Origin: Diplosphaera chodatii
Taxonomy: Eukaryota > Chlorophyta > Trebouxiophyceae > Prasiolales > Stichococcaceae
Length of the DNA: 64,000 bases
Direction: 5' to 3'
Assembly: GCA_032358165.1 (NCBI GenBank)
Contig: JAALGY010000033.1
Coordinates: 2,604,001-2,668,000, forward strand
Each line of letters begins with the position of its first letter. The stretch's first letter is position 1. Made by a program: the position numbers and the translations under genes. Positions 1 to 12,855 of the stretch are shown piece by piece. The notes under the pieces were generated by a model. It made no database searches, was not told the origin of the DNA, and was given only the letters and a program-made list of their open reading frames with translations.

Positions 1-83
1 AAGCTATCGACCAACCAACGCTAACTATGAGGATGCACACGGTGGCTGGGTGCGATCTGAATGGCTCAGTTGCATGTCACCAG

Positions 84-3000
84 GTGAACGCGCTGGAGCG
101 GCGGCTGTTCTACATCCCTTCGTTCAAGATCTACGGCAGCGTGGCAGGGTTCTACGACTATGGCCCACCAGGCTGCGCCATCAAGGGCAACTTCACTCAG
201 CTCTGGCGCCAGCACTTCGTGTTGGAGGAGGGCATGCTGGAGGTAGGCCAGCCGGTTGTCAGACCTTGCTGCTCGAACTAAGTCGAGCAGACAACAGCAG
301 ACTGCAACAGCGGGACGTGACCGAACAGGACTGCGTTCAGCTTGCACACGCATCAGGCATGCCATTGCTACCTTGACATGTGCACATTGGTGGTCATGCC
401 GCGTTTTTCAGCGCCATCCTGTGTCGGCTTGTGAATCTTGCAGGTGGAGTGCCCCTCTGTGACGCCCTCAGTCGTGCTGGAGGCGTCGGGCCACGTGGAG
501 CGCTTCACGGACTTCATGGTGCAGGACGCGGTGACGAAGGACTGCCACCGGGCGGACCACCTGCTGGAGGACGCGCTTGAGACGGCGCTGCGGGATGCTG
601 CCAAGACCGGCCTCACGCCCGAGCGGGTCCAGGTGGGCTCGCGTTCCACGAGTGTCAGCTGCATCAGATCCAGCTGCCTGACAATGCACCGAGCAAGGAG
701 ACCATTTGACAGCTTGCAGAGCTGGCCTGCCAGTCAAGGCTGCCGACCACTTGCTATGTGTTTCCACCACCGCGAGCAGGAGGCCCGCACGACACTGGCG
801 ACTGTCGGCGAGCTGGACCAGGCGCAGCTGGGCACGGCGCTGAAGGCATGGGCGGTGAAGGCGCCCGAGACCGGCAACGACATCACAGAACCGCAGCCCT
901 TCAAGCTGATGTTTCAGGTGCCCCGGCCGCTGCGTGACGTCGCCAGTGGATCCTGCAGTATGCATGTGCACCAGTTTGATGAGCAGGGCGAGGCATTAGA
1001 CTGTTCTTTGTCCCACAGACATCCATTGGCCCGAGTGGCAACCTGGTCGGCTACATGCGACCGGAGACTGCACAGGGCATATTTGTCAACTTCAAGTGCG
1101 CAGTTGATCCACCTGCTCCCCTCTTCCCTTCAAGTGCTGCACATGTTTCATCATGACAGGAGAATTTGGACATCAGCCTTTGGCATCCTGGACTGTTTCA
1201 ATGTTGCAGAGACCTGCTGTACTACAATGGTGGCAAGCTGCCCTTTGCGGCAGCCCAGATTGGGCAGTCCTACCGCAATGAGATTGCACCACGTGCTGGC
1301 CTGCTGCGTGTGCGCGAGTTCACCCAGGCAGAGATCGAGCACTTCTGTCATCCAGATCAGAAGGTGTGCAACTGCTGGTCCTTGGACAGCATCATTTTAC
1401 TGGCCACCTCCTCATGTTGCCAGGGAGCTTCCTCACAACAATTGCCAGCTTCAGGCTGTATGACGAGGCAATTGTTGAAACCTAACCCAGTTCACACAGT
1501 CCCATGGTACCTGCATATGTGCAGGACCACGACAAGTTCCAGAGCGTGGCAGAGGAGGCGCCGCTGCTGTTCTCGCGGGAGCTGCAGATGGGCGAGGAGA
1601 AGAAGGCGCTGCCCATGAAGCTCGGCGAGGCCGTGGCAAAGGGCATCATCGCCAACCAGACGCTGGCATACTTCATTGGCCGGACCTTCACCTTCCTCAA
1701 GCGTGTCGGCCTCAACCCAGAGGTACTGAACCCTACCGCACAAGTCATGCTGTCACAGCCTCACAAGCTTGAAACAGCATCGGTTCTGAGGTACCAGCTG
1801 TCTGTTCTGCACGGATTGGGATACCTCGCACGTCAACACATGTCGATCGTAACATACTAGGTTCCCTGTCGCAGCGGGTACGCTTCCGCCAGCACCTGCA
1901 GCACGAGATGGCGCACTACGCTGAGGACTGCTGGGATGCGGAGGTGGACTGCACTTATGGGTGGGTGGAGTGCGTGGGCCTCGCTGACCGGTCAGCATTT
2001 GACCTGCGGGTGAGCCAGATGCAGGGCCGTGCCCACAGTTGCGGCATCCCCCGGCCCTGCTGTCACGCTCGTACCATGCCACTGTTGGATATCCTGACCA
2101 GCACCTGCGGAGAGGCCCTCTTCCCTGAGCACTTTGCAGCTCAAATGGCAGGCAACTCTCAGGCAGCATCATACACGATGTGCAGGCTCACTCGGAGAAG
2201 AGCAAGGTGGACCTCGTAGCGCGCGAGACGTTTGCCACGCCGCAGCTGGTTAAGGGCCTCAAGCCAGAGCTGAACAAGAAGGAGCTGGGCAAGGCGTTCA
2301 AGCAGCAGGCCAAGGTCCACTTGTGTCTGTTATGAGAATGCTTCGGATGCTTGGATGCGGGTCAAGTGCAGCACTGCTGGCATGCGGCGTCTTGGCATGC
2401 TGTTTGACGCCGGGCACATATTGCATGCAGGCAATTGAGAAGCAGATCACAGACGCAGCCGAGGAGGATAAGCAGTGCTGGGCGGGGCAGCTTGAGAAGG
2501 ACGGCTCCTTCCAGCTGGCCAATGGCGCCACGCGGTACACCGTCTCCTCTGCGATGGTGTCCTTCAAGCCAGAGGAGCGGAAGGTGTCCGGCAGGTGAGC
2601 CATAATGTGTGCTGTAGTGCAGTTGTAGCTCTGTGGTCATGCATCTTATCGCGAGGAGGTTCAGGCCCGAGGATGTGTTACTGCATAGCTGCATGTTGGC
2701 CCTGCCAGCATGCTTTTCTGCCTGTACGTCTTCATCACTGAGGTCTGCACGTTGTGCACGCAGGAACTTCACACCCAGTGTCATTGAGCCATCGTTTGGC
2801 GTCGGCCGCATCCTGTACTGCCTCTTCGAGCATGCCTTCTATGCTCGGGAAGGTACAGAAGGCCTTCTAGCGGAGACATGCTGTATGATACACGCAGTAT
2901 GTTTGATCGTCAAGCAGACGTCCGCTGCAACATGTCAGAACCTATGAGCTGGCTGACATGCAGGCGATGCACAGCGGACAGTCTTCCGATTCAGCCCAGC

Positions 3001-3588
3001 CATGGCACCCGTCAAGGTCACCGTGTTCCCACTGCTGCAGCGGGAAGACCTGAACCGGCCTGCTCAGCAGATTGCAGCAGCTCTCAAGGGCGAAGGCCTG
3101 TCGGTGGTCGTGGACACGACAGGTGCAGCACTTCCAGATCATATGCTCCTGCAGTTCACGATGCTATCAACATGGGCAGCCATCTCACAGGTGTACCCTA
3201 CCTTTTGTGCCTGTGCACAGGTAACACTATTGGCCGGCGCTATGCTCGCACAGATGAGATCGGCGTGCCCTTCGCCGTGACAGTCGACTACGAGACTGTA
3301 AAGGAGGACACTGTCACAATTCGCGAGCGAGACACGACCAAGCAGGTGTGGTCTTGCCAGGCTTACTATTGTTATGACGGCCCTGCGCTTGCTTGCTGTC
3401 TTTCTCACATAATGGTAAGCCTTCACGATATGGCTACCTTTCATCTGCTATCAGCAAGTACTGCGCGCTTGCAGGTTCGGGTGCCGGTCAAAGAGGTGCC
3501 AGAGTTGCTGAGGCGGCTGTCAAATCAGACGGAGTCTTGGGAGGCTGTGTCACAACGGTACCCAGCACAGGCAGCTGCCGCAGAGTAA
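84..3588 (+). CDS. Glycyl-tRNA synthetase, eukaryotic type (5' partial)
   Basis: Class II synthetase that charges tRNA-Gly with glycine for cytosolic and/or organellar translation. The first exon seen encodes [18 protein letters not shown], the start of the family's catalytic domain. Later exons give the class II motifs ([33 protein letters not shown]) and the end of the core ([20 protein letters not shown]), followed by an anticodon-binding domain (VKVTVFPLL) and a stop at 3586-3588. Exons in phase: 84-242, 444-632, 780-917, 1019-1095, 1210-1363, 1525-1722, 1875-2009, 2186-2314, 2431-2594, 2764-2852, 2964-3122, 3221-3345, 3475-3588. The start and any targeting peptide lie beyond the left edge, so the compartment cannot be judged. 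Acceptor AG follows a TGCAG-like context in most introns. Confidence 0.95.
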
Positions 3589-3979
3589 CTGCCTGCTGTG
3601 CATATTGCAAAGTCAGGGCACTGCAATAGACATAACTTCAGGCTGCGGCATACAGCAATGGTGAGCATATCCTGGGTGGTAGAAGTGGGTATAGAGCTGC
3701 CGCCACCAAATTTCCATGCCGCCACCAAATTTCCTCGTGCTACATGCTGTGCATCCTGCTTCCCTGTCGGCAGGCAACCCACGAGCACAGGCAGCACCAT
3801 ACTCCTGGGCAAATGCCTACGCTATCGGCAGACAGGAACAGCATCGTGCGTTGCGTGCGGAGTGTGGTCTGCCAAGCGTCATGTGTAACCCTGAGCATTT
3901 GTGCATGTCGTTGCTTCCGACGTTTTGAGGCGGCGGACCTATCGCAAGAGCCGTCCTGTGCAATAGTTGCTCACTCAAG
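3589..3979. other. Intergenic, GlyRS to POL5
   Basis: No convincing gene. It holds the 3' flank of the synthetase, with a TGTAA at about 3886 that fits the green-algal poly(A) signal, a 19-bp tandem duplication at 3698-3735, and the promoter region of the next gene. Confidence 0.5.
3698..3735. repeat. 19-bp tandem duplication
   Basis: Two adjacent copies of TGCCGCCACCAAATTTCC plus one base (A in the first copy, T in the second). It is read directly in the spacer upstream of POL5. No function is evident. Confidence 0.85.
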
Positions 3980-6900
3980 ATGCCTGCAATGAATCAAGAT
4001 CGCAGTGAGGAACGGAGTGTGAATGCGCTTGGTGTGGACGAGAAGGTCAGGATGTGCAATGCGGCATGGCGTCACCTGTGTTCCTGATATGCCTACTACC
4101 CCTACGCTTGGATGTCAAGACATGTCCTCACCGTCTACTATCCCGTCGCAGATCTTGTCGCAGTTCTGGGATCTTGCCTCGGTTGAGCAGGTACCATGCG
4201 CCCGTCCCTGCATGGCGTCTCAGCTTGATAGGAGACATGCGACATACTGGCTCGGCACTGAGCTGGCTTCACATTGATCGCAGGATGCCAGACAGGCGGC
4301 CGTCACGCATCTCACACAGCAGGTGGTGAAGGATCAGCGTCAGCATGCTGAGGAACACCCAGCGCAGAACGGCACACACGCAGGGCAGCCAGAAGGCCAG
4401 CTTGCCGGCTGCTCGCCCCTCATGGTCAGCCTGTAACACGGCTTTTGCTTATTGCGCTTCTAGGGTCCATGCTGTGTGCAACCAGCCTTCTCTCAACTCC
4501 CACCGACATGTTGCTGCCACTGCAGGCATACACACTGCAGCGCCTGGTGAGGGGACTTGCTTCCAACCGCCAGGGCGCTCGCCAGGGCTTTGCCCTGGCC
4601 CTGACAGCCATTGTGCAGCAGGCGAATGGTCCATCCGTGCACACCTGCATCAGCCTCATCGTCAAACTGCATGCCGTCACCAACTCAATGCCGGTATGGC
4701 TCACATTGCTGACATCAGCATCTGTTGATTGGGGACCTCTGCACATATCCACCAAAAGGTGGCACTTCAGCACTATCGCTTCACAGGCACCTGCAAGACG
4801 CTGCACTTTATGCTCGGCTGTGCAGGGGTCTGAGGCGCGGGATGCGCTGCTCGCTCAGATATTTGGGTGCGCAGCGCTGCTGCGCACAGGCAAGGTGCAG
4901 GACCTGGGCTCTGTGGATGCCATGACGACTGCGCTGCTTGCGGCCGCCAGCAGAAAGGCTTTCCTGCGGGAAGTGGCAGCTGAGGTCCTGCTCGACATGC
5001 TGGGTGCGACGGCTGTGTGTGCGAGCACACCCGCATGGGCCTTTGTCACACATACACAAGGTGGACTGCAGCATTGCCAGCCACCGCGTGCCCATAGTGC
5101 TGAAATGTGCGCATGACTGCTGTTGGTGCGCACTGGTGTGCAGACGGCATGCAAGATGCCAGCATAGCATCTCGAGTTCTGGAGCAAAACGAGGCCCTCA
5201 AGTCCTTGCTGCAGCAGGACCCAGCAGACGCAACACCAGAGGTTGGGTTGGTGCAATACAGTGGGGCGGCAGCTACCTGCGTGCTCATGCTTGCCCTCTG
5301 TGGACATCTCTGAGGTTCCTGAAGAATACACCGCTTGCGTTGCAGGCGCTGCTGGTGGCGCTGCGCCTGTGGCCGCTGATGCCGCAGCAGCTGCGGAAGC
5401 TGTGTGCGCTGCTGCCTGCCGTGGACATCACTGATGTGCCGGCGGCCGGTGGCAGCAGCCACACCACAGCGTATGCCGCTTCAGCCCAGGGCGCTGCAGC
5501 CTTCTTCGCCCCGCACCACCTGGGCAAGCTGCTGCCTGTACTCCGTGCCACATCGGTGGCTCACCCGCGGCTGCACACGCTTTGGCCGACCGTGCTGGCG
5601 CTGCTGCTGCCTGGCTTCGCTCCCAAGCGGGTGAGCCTTGTTTGAGCAGCATGTGCTTCCTTGTGAAGCAAGCCTCTTTCCGCATTGGCTTGATGGCCTT
5701 TGTGGCAGGTGCACCGGCTTGCAGCGAGTCACTGGCTGGGGTTGTATGTTCAAATGTATGTTCAAAATGAAAGTGGGCACAAGGTCGCATGCTGTTGATT
5801 GTGAGTCAACCTTTTGGTGGCACCGCGCGCAGGTTGCAGGTGGGAAGTCCTCAACACAGTCGGCGAGGCCGGGGCAGCTGGAGGCATTCTGGGCAACGGT
5901 TGTGGAGGGCGACCTCTTCACATCCTCCAACGAGCGCAAGTACCTGGGCTTCCAGCTGTTCATGATCCTGCTGCCACACCTGAGGTGCGCCTGTGCATGT
6001 TGAGGTCCCAGTTCTGCTGGCATACGCACGTTGGCGCCTGCGACTGCAGCACCGCGAGCCAATGCACACTGAGTCGTGCGTGACGCCCATGCAGGTCGGA
6101 GCAGGTGCCGGCGGTGTTTTCACCCACCTTCATGCGGTGCCTGAACAACCACCGCAGCAGCGACGCCACCTCGCTGCACGCCGCCGCCAAGCGCTGCCTG
6201 CAGCGCATCGCCGCGGTGCGGGGTGCGGCCCCCGGGAGCGGCGACAACCACCTGCAGTCGGCCATCTCGGCGGCGCTGTCGCACCACACCGGCTTCGGGG
6301 CGGCGTTCGCCGGCAGGGCGCAGGTGCGGATGAGGCTTGTGTGCACAGGTGCCACAGGGTGCACCCGCGACGTGCGTCCCCATGTCCGGCGTCGGAAGCA
6401 CACGCTGTGCTTCCAGCAGCTGGACGGAACCATGCAAGGCCAAGAGCACAGACCACGGCTTGTTGAATATGCATGTACATGTGCAGGAGCCTGCAGCAGA
6501 GTCGCCCCACGGGTACATTGCCGAGCTGCAGACGGCGTTCCTGACAGCCGGGCCGGATGCTGAGCAGGGGCAGACCAGCCGCATGCAGATCGTGGACCAG
6601 CTGTGCGGCGCCTACAGGTGCAGCTCTGTGTGTTGTTTGCGTATACAAAGAAGGCAGCATGCTGCCGGGCGGAGGTTATTGGCTGAGCTTAGACTGCTGT
6701 CGCAGGCTGCCAGCGGCGGACGCCACGGCAAAGTCGGCTGTGCTGCGGTTCCTGGCGCTGCACGCGCTGTTCGATGTGAAGGCCGGCAAAGGGTCCAAGG
6801 TGCGCTGAGCCAGCATGCCAAGGCTGCAGGTCTACCCATAAGGCCCCCAGATGCACTGATGTACACACTGGCCACACCGTGTGCATTTCGAATCTTCCGT

Positions 6901-9900
6901 GCCTGCAATGCTTGGCCTGAGACCTAGACAACCCCTTTCTGACTGCTTGTGTCGGGCTGCACAGAGGGAGGCAGCAGAGGTGCTGCAGGCCGCCAGCCTG
7001 CAGCAGCAGCCGGTCGCCGCTGCGGTGCACGACCTGTGCGCCGCGAGGCTGCTGTCGCTGCTGGGTGGCGTCGTCAGGGCGGCACCCGGGCCCAGCAAGG
7101 GTGCGGACGCAGAGGCCAGCGGTGCGGCTGGAGCGGCGGGCGCAGAGGACCTGCTCACCCGGGTGTCAGAGGTCATGGCGGCAGCGCTGCGCAGCAAGTC
7201 TGCCAGCTTGGCCAGGGCGACCAGTGATGAGGAGGCGGCGGTGGCAGCCACCCTGCAGCGGGCGATGCCCACCACACCAGGCACGCAGATCTGGAACCCG
7301 CTGCGCCCAGTGTCTGAGCTCCTGCAGGCCGCCATCTTGCGCAGCTCGCACCACACCGTGACGGTTGCATCAAGCACTCACACAGCTGCAGGGCGGCCGT
7401 GCAGAGCAACCATCAGACAGCGTCACCAGCAGTGAAGCCGACGCCTGTCCTCTGCTTGCTGTGCAGGCGAGGGCGTGGACCGGGAGGCCAGGAAGCGGCT
7501 GCTGGCGTGGCGCCACCTGCTGCAGCTGCTGGCGGTGTACCAGGCGGCGGCGCCCGGCTTCGTGGACGCCGACGCCGCCGGTGACCTGGCCGTCATCGCC
7601 GCCCGGGCCTTCCAGCCTGACGGCAGCTTCCCGGAGCCGGCAGGTGCCACACGGCTGCGCCGTCCCTCCTGACCCGCCCTGCGCTCGGGCTGCGTGGCTC
7701 TCGAGGTGCAGTCGCACATCCGGACTGTGCACATGATGGCGCTGAGCTTTGTTCGGTTGCCCTGCTGCCCGAAGATGAAGCAGACGAGGCGGAGGAGGGG
7801 GAGGAGGCGGAGCCGCCGTGGCAGGACGCGCTGCTGGATGTGCAGCTGGCGCTGCTGTCGCGGCCGGCGGGGGCGCTGCCCTCCGCCCCGCTGCGCGACG
7901 CCGTGGAGGCGCTCTTCCGGTCCACCTGCCACGTCCTCACCCGCACAGGTCCGCGGGTGCTGCGCCGCGTGCAGTGTCCTTGGCACCAGGGCACCCTATT
8001 ACAGCACCCACTACTTGCATCACCCCTGCGTGCCGCTGGACTGGCCTTGCAAACACATCTCGGCGCCCCAGGTCACCGTGATGCATACGACAGCCGGCGT
8101 GCTGGCGGCAACGGACCTGAACCCTGCTGCCCCGCGCCGCCGCAGGGCTGCAGGACCTGATGCGGGTGCTGACGGAGTACGAGGAGGGCGGCGGCGCGAA
8201 GCAGGACATCCTGCAGGCGGACGAGGAGGAGGAGATGGAGGTGGACGCCACCGGTGGCAGCGACGACGGGGCAGATACCAGCGGCAGCGAGGGTGAGCGC
8301 AGCAGGGAGTGGCTGGACTCCAGCGCCACAAGCGCACCGAGCGCGCTGGACACATGCACGCCCCTGCCCACCTGTTGACGCGGGGCTGGCGTTTGCCCTG
8401 TGAATGTCTTCCACGAGGTCATCACGAATGGGAAGTGCGCTGCATCGCAGACGAGGGTGGCAGCTCAGACGACGAGGGTGGCGACGGCGAGGAGGCGGCT
8501 GCGGAGTTTGGTCGCCTGGTCGAGCGCGCGGGCGCCGCACAGGTACGCCCCACCCAGTCAGGACCCGTGTCGCAGCGTGCACACCAGCTCCCATCACATG
8601 CAGCACTGCCCTCTTGCGTCATGCCTATACAACGGCTGGGGGGCCCCACAGCGGCTCAGCGCGCTGCAGGGGGACAGCAGCGAGGATGAGGGCATGGACG
8701 ATGAGGCGATGGCCCGGCTGGAGGGCGGCCTGGCGGCCGCGGTGCAGGCGGCCGCTGCCAGCAAGCCCAACTCCAAGGAGCGCAAGCAGCAGATGCTCAA
8801 CTTCAAGCTCAGGTGCGCAGCCTATCACTGCAGACATCCGTCGAGGTTGGTTTTGGCCCCGGGAGTCGTGCAGAGTTTGTAGGACAGCGGCTGCCCAATG
8901 GTGACTGTGTGGTATGAGCTGCGCCTAATAGTGCCAACAATGGTGGCGCCGCCGCCCTGCAGGGTGGTGGCGCTGCTGGAGGTGTACGTGAAGCGGGTGC
9001 CGGGCGGCCCCCACCTGCCGGCCATGGTGCCCCCGCTGCTGCAGGCGCTGGACCGCGCCGGCAAGCCCTCCGGCAGCGACGCCCTCGCCCAGCGCCTGCA
9101 GGTGCCGCCTCCACCTACACTGATGTGGTCATACAGCCGCTGCACCCCACACACCTGCCTGTGCCCTGGTTCGTGGTGCAGATCAGTGCGTGGCACCTGT
9201 GCAAGTGCAAAGCCGCTGGCTGTGTGAGATGGGGCTGTGATGACAGTTATCCGCGCTTCTGACGGGGCTCAGCTCCCCTGAAGATACTTGGTAAATGGTT
9301 GAATTTCTTCGTCTGAGCCCTGCCTTGCCAATCTTTTGCGTGGTAGCATTGCGGTACATCACACGGTGGACTGCACGACAGCACAAGCTATCCACTGCCT
9401 GCTGCAGGGCCTGCTGAACCGCGTGTGCCACAGCAAGGCGGCGGCATCTGGGCGCGAGCTGCCGGCTGCGGACGCGATGACGCTGCTGGAGTCGGCGCTG
9501 TTCACAGCCGCACGTGAGGCCGAGCCACGGGTCGCCACAGCGGCGGGCGCCGCATTCCAGTACCTGCTGCACGTGGCGCAGGGCAGCAGCGCCGGCCCCT
9601 CGCCGCAGGTCAGCCTGAATCATGTGCAAGGTTGCGGTGGTACCAGACTGTTGCAGTGCATGCATGACAAGATGCAATCCTGCGAATCTGATGGGACAGA
9701 CCCAGCTGTATGAGCAGCTGTATGAGCAGCTGCAATTGGCTCAGCATACGTGCTGTTGCCCAGGGCGCCAGCATGCTGCTGCAGGAAGCCATTCGCCATG
9801 TGTACCCAGAATCAACCCTGCGGCATGCCCCAGGAAATGCTGATTCTCCTGGGAGACTAGTAGCTTAGGTGCTCACAATGCTTGTCTGCAGGTGGTGGCG

Positions 9901-11257
9901 GCGCTGCGGCGGGCGCTGGACGACTTTTTCGGCAGCAAGAAGTCGCGGCTGCCGCGCAAGCTGCTGGAGGGCTGCCTGCGGGCGCACCCCCAGGCGGCGC
10001 CGCAGCTGCTGCCCGACGTGCTGTCCCGCGCCGCCGCAGCCAGGACGCCCTTCCTGCGGGCGGAGGCGCTCGCGCTGCTGGCCCAGCTGCTGCGGCCGCC
10101 AAAGGTGAGCCGCTGACCCCGCGTATGCTCCTGGATCAGCATTGCAGCAATCTGCCTGCAGGCGCAGGCCACCCCCCAACTGATGGTGCTCTGCTGCCCT
10201 GATCGCCTGATAAGCTCGAGCACTGTGCACACGACCTCTGCCGTCTTCAAGCTTAGGGCACGATGTGGCATTGGCCCATAGCTCAAACCTGTGCTGCAGA
10301 CATAGCATGGTCAGCGTTGCAAGCCCCACCTGTGCATACGCAGACGCACATGGCGGCGATGGCGGAGGCGCTGCGGGCGGCGGTGCCCAAGTTCGCAGCC
10401 GCGACGGCCGCGACCCTGAACAGCGACCTGGGCAAGCCGCAGCGGCACCTGGAGGCGAGCTGTTCGCACGCCCGGCAGATGCCCCGCATCCCAGCCCCTG
10501 CATGCCACAGTCCCCAGCTTGCAAGTCACCACGGAGAACCACGGTCCACCGGCGGCCTAAGGCCGTTGTGGGCTTCTGGCGTGTCAGTGTGCGTCGCTCT
10601 TGCCTGCAGGCGCTCAAGGCGCTGGCCAGCAGCTGGGAGGCGGCGGCCCGGCTGCAGGGCCAGGGCGGCGGCGCGGCCTGGTCCTGGGACGCCGCGTCCG
10701 CCGGCCTGCTGGATGCGGCGCTCGCCGCCGACGAGTCGAAGCAGCTGCCGCCCAAGGTACAGAGCGGTTGTTGGCCAAAACACGCTGTTCTGCTTTGCTC
10801 CCTCAAATAGGTGCTTGTTGTGCAAGCTGCGGCCGACACAGCGCCCACTGGCGTCCAGAGCGTGCGTGCTGCTGCGACTGCTGTCGACAGAAGTATGCCA
10901 TGGCAGTGCACCCTCTTGCATGCGGTGCAGCATGGCAGTCACATGTGCCTCTGTCTGGCCAGGGCTATCCCCTCCGTGCACCAGCCTACCACTGCTGCCA
11001 GATGCAATGTAATGCCTTTGCAGGTGCAAGCCCAGGTCGACCGGCTGTCAGCCTTGATCAGTGCTGCCCGTGCGGGGGCGAGCGGCGCAGCTGCTCCACC
11101 GCAAGCACCAGCGAAGCAGGCGGCCAAAGGCAAAGCGGCGGCGTCAGATGGGCAGGTCAGCAAAGGCGGCACCAAGCGGGCCGCCATCGATGGCCTCAGT
11201 CGGCAGCCGAAGAAGCAGAAAAGCAAGCAAAAACAGCAGGTCGCCGATGCGGCATGA
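3980..11257 (+). CDS. POL5: DNA polymerase V / MYBBP1A-like protein (POL5)
   Basis: Nucleolar protein of the POL5/MYBBP1A family. In yeast it is needed for rRNA production; the polymerase name is historical. The N-terminal exons give the family signature: SQFWDLASVEQ, then AYTLQRLVRGLASNRQGARQ and FALALTAIVQQ. A long series of leucine-rich helical-repeat exons follows. The middle contains an acidic stretch (EDEADEAEEGEEAE and EEEEMEVDATGGSDD, 7770-8290; SSDDEGGDGEE, near 8460). The C-terminus is lysine-rich (SRQPKKQKSKQKQQ), as expected for a nucleolar protein. About 23 exons were traced. The join near 7260-7467 and the first intron (donor about 4032) are uncertain. The intron from 10455 to 10609 fits only as GC-AG (GAG|GCGAGC). 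A second in-frame ATG lies at 3989. Confidence 0.9.
9706..9729. repeat. 12-bp tandem duplication in a POL5 intron
   Basis: CTGTATGAGCAG occurs twice head to tail inside the intron between exons ending at 9608 and starting at 9892. Probably simple slippage. Confidence 0.8.
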
Positions 11258-11865
11258 GTTGAACTGAGTGAGTTGGAAGCTCTACTTGCCAGCTGGCGTG
11301 CTTGCATGACGGTGCAAAGACACGCGCGCACTCAGTTGTGGGTTGTCCTGGTGACATGCTCAGTAAACATGCACAGCTGGTCCATGTCGGCCAACGCAAA
11401 GCATGCAGCACAACGTCTTTGGAAGGAACTGACAACTGGAGCGTGCTGCAGTACCGTACTCCAGTGATCCCACAGGCGGCAATACGAATCTCAAGGTGAC
11501 CGCAGCCGCCGGAATGGCAATGCGTAGTCGGGGCGCCGGGCCCGCCAGCAACAATCGGACACCGCGCTGCAGGTTACAACTCGCGCACCAGCGCTGAAGT
11601 CCGCAATGTAGTCGTACAGAACTGCAGCGCAATCAGGCCAGGCGTCCTACGTCGACGAGTCATCTATGTCAACTTCTCCTGCGCACCTGATGCGCATCAC
11701 CGCATCATCATGCGTTCCACTCCCCGCCCGTTCCCCGGTGGATCAGGCACGCCTTTTGCAGAAATACGGTGGAAGGGTACTGATTATTTGCCTGATAGGC
11801 TTGCTGAATGTCGGCGTTCGACAAAAGCATTGGCAGGCCGCGCGGATGGCACGTGACCAGGCAGA
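11258..11865. other. Spacer between POL5 and the U1 snRNA gene
   Basis: No recognised gene. A plus-strand frame is open from about 11500 to 11850 but has no start codon and no recognisable family. The U1 promoter lies at its right end. Confidence 0.4.
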
Positions 11866-11876
11866 CCCATAACTGG
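11866..11876 (+). promoter_or_regulatory. snRNA -70 element of U1
   Basis: CCCATAACTGG lies 70 to 60 bp upstream of the U1 5' end. The same core occurs at the same distance from U2 and U5. Plant snRNA genes carry an upstream sequence element (USE) at about -70, so this is probably the algal counterpart. The sequence differs from the plant USE. Confidence 0.65.
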
Positions 11877-11935
11877 AGCTTGCGGCTGCCTTGCCTGCAA
11901 TTGGTCAACACTTTCGCGCAGACCACTGGCCAATC

Positions 11936-12100
11936 ATACTTACCTGTCCGGCCGTTCACCGCGATCACGAAGGCGGTGGCGGGGGAGTTGCACTGCTCGC
12001 AGTCCACTCAGCTTGCGGTCGCTCTTTGGTTGCACCAAGTGTGTAGTCCGACGGAATAATTTATGGTAGGCTGAGGCTTGCGCCTGCGCATCCTCGGCAC
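11936..12100 (+). ncRNA. U1: U1 spliceosomal snRNA
   Basis: RNA of the U1 snRNP, which recognises 5' splice sites. The RNA begins ATACTTACCTG, the invariant 5'-splice-site-pairing end. Stem-loop I follows as CACCGC-GATCACGAAG-GCGGTG, whose loop binds U1-70K. The stem-loop II loop core TTGCACTGC, which binds U1A, is near 11988. The Sm site is AATAATTTATGG at 12055-12066, close to AAUAAUUUGUGG of other U1 RNAs. A terminal hairpin GCTGAGG...CCTCGGC lies at 12070-12098. Length is about 165 nt, matching the family. The 5' end is set by the conserved AUAC start; the 3' end is inferred from the hairpin. The cap and end modifications are not visible in DNA. Confidence 0.95.
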
Positions 12101-12161
12101 CCCCCCACCAACACCAGCCAAACCCCCAAACCCCCAAACCACCCACATATCCCACACACAG
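12097..12161 (+). promoter_or_regulatory. C-rich tract 3' of U1
   Basis: Directly after the U1 terminal hairpin comes a nearly G-free run rich in CCCCC, CACC and CCCACAC. Similar tracts follow U2 and U5 on their own strands, which suggests a 3'-end formation or termination signal. The function is inferred from position only. Confidence 0.5.
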
Positions 12162-12811
12162 GCCTGTCGTCGGTGCCACTGGCGCAAGGCGGCGGCGCAT
12201 GCACATAGTTGGTGACAGGTGCATGCAGGACATTGATGACAATATTTGCTTCTCAAGCAGCAGGTGGACACGAGCTTCCCTGAGTATGACATTCCTAACG
12301 ATGTGTTTCCTTGCTGGCAGCACACAACGGCTGCGAACAATCATGACCACTGAAGTAGAAGCAAGTTCTGCTACGATGTCACCAGATGCCGTGCCTCCAG
12401 GCTGCTCATCCATCCATACACGCCCTCCCTCACTGCCAATCTGTTGGTCGCCGTGTATCAGCTTTGTTGTAAGTAGCTTGTGGCTGGCTCCGTAGGGTCA
12501 TGGAGGTCACGGCCCAGGGCGGGTGTTACACAACTGGCATGGAGCATGCCGCCAGCACGACGCCATTGTGGCGGTCATACTGTGTACACAAGACTTGCCG
12601 GCTGCCGCACATGCGACTGTCAGCTTGAAGGTTTCAATTTCTTCGGGCTGCAGATGTTGCAGCATACGGCGATGGCCCCTTCAGCATCACCAACCCGCAG
12701 CCATATGGCAATGAACTGACAACAACCAGTAGTAGGGGGCTGCATGCCACAGCCAACCATGTGAGGCAAGCAGTCCTGTTCTGCTATATGGCAACACAAG
12801 GCGCGGGCAGT
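12162..12811. other. Spacer between U1 and U5 snRNA genes
   Basis: No gene identified. Short protein-like frames exist (for example near 12262 and 12540) but they neither join in phase nor resemble a known family. A weak box C/D-like pair (TTGATGA at about 12233, CTGA at about 12282) is present. No U4 or U6 sequence was found here. Confidence 0.4.
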
Positions 12812-12855
12812 GTCATGGGGGGGATGTTTGGGGTGTGGGTGTGTGGGGGTGGTGA
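12812..12855 (-). promoter_or_regulatory. C-rich tract 3' of U5
   Basis: Read on the minus strand, the bases just past the U5 terminal hairpin are ACCACCCCCACACACCCAC and then CCCC runs up to about 12812. It resembles the tracts after U1 and U2. Confidence 0.5.

Noticed and set aside
9865..10911. A 348-aa open frame on the minus strand
   Set aside because: It is the GC-rich shadow of POL5 exons on the opposite strand. The plus-strand exons give family sequence in phase and the minus frame matches nothing.
11500..11850. A 116-codon plus-strand frame just upstream of U1
   Set aside because: It has no ATG near its start, no flanking exon in phase and no family resemblance, and it overlaps the U1 promoter region. 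Chance open frames of this size are common in this base composition.
12233..12290. Box C/D snoRNA-like arrangement (TTGATGA ... CTGA)
   Set aside because: The C box lacks the usual purine at its first position, there is no terminal stem, and no C'/D' boxes or guide match could be shown.
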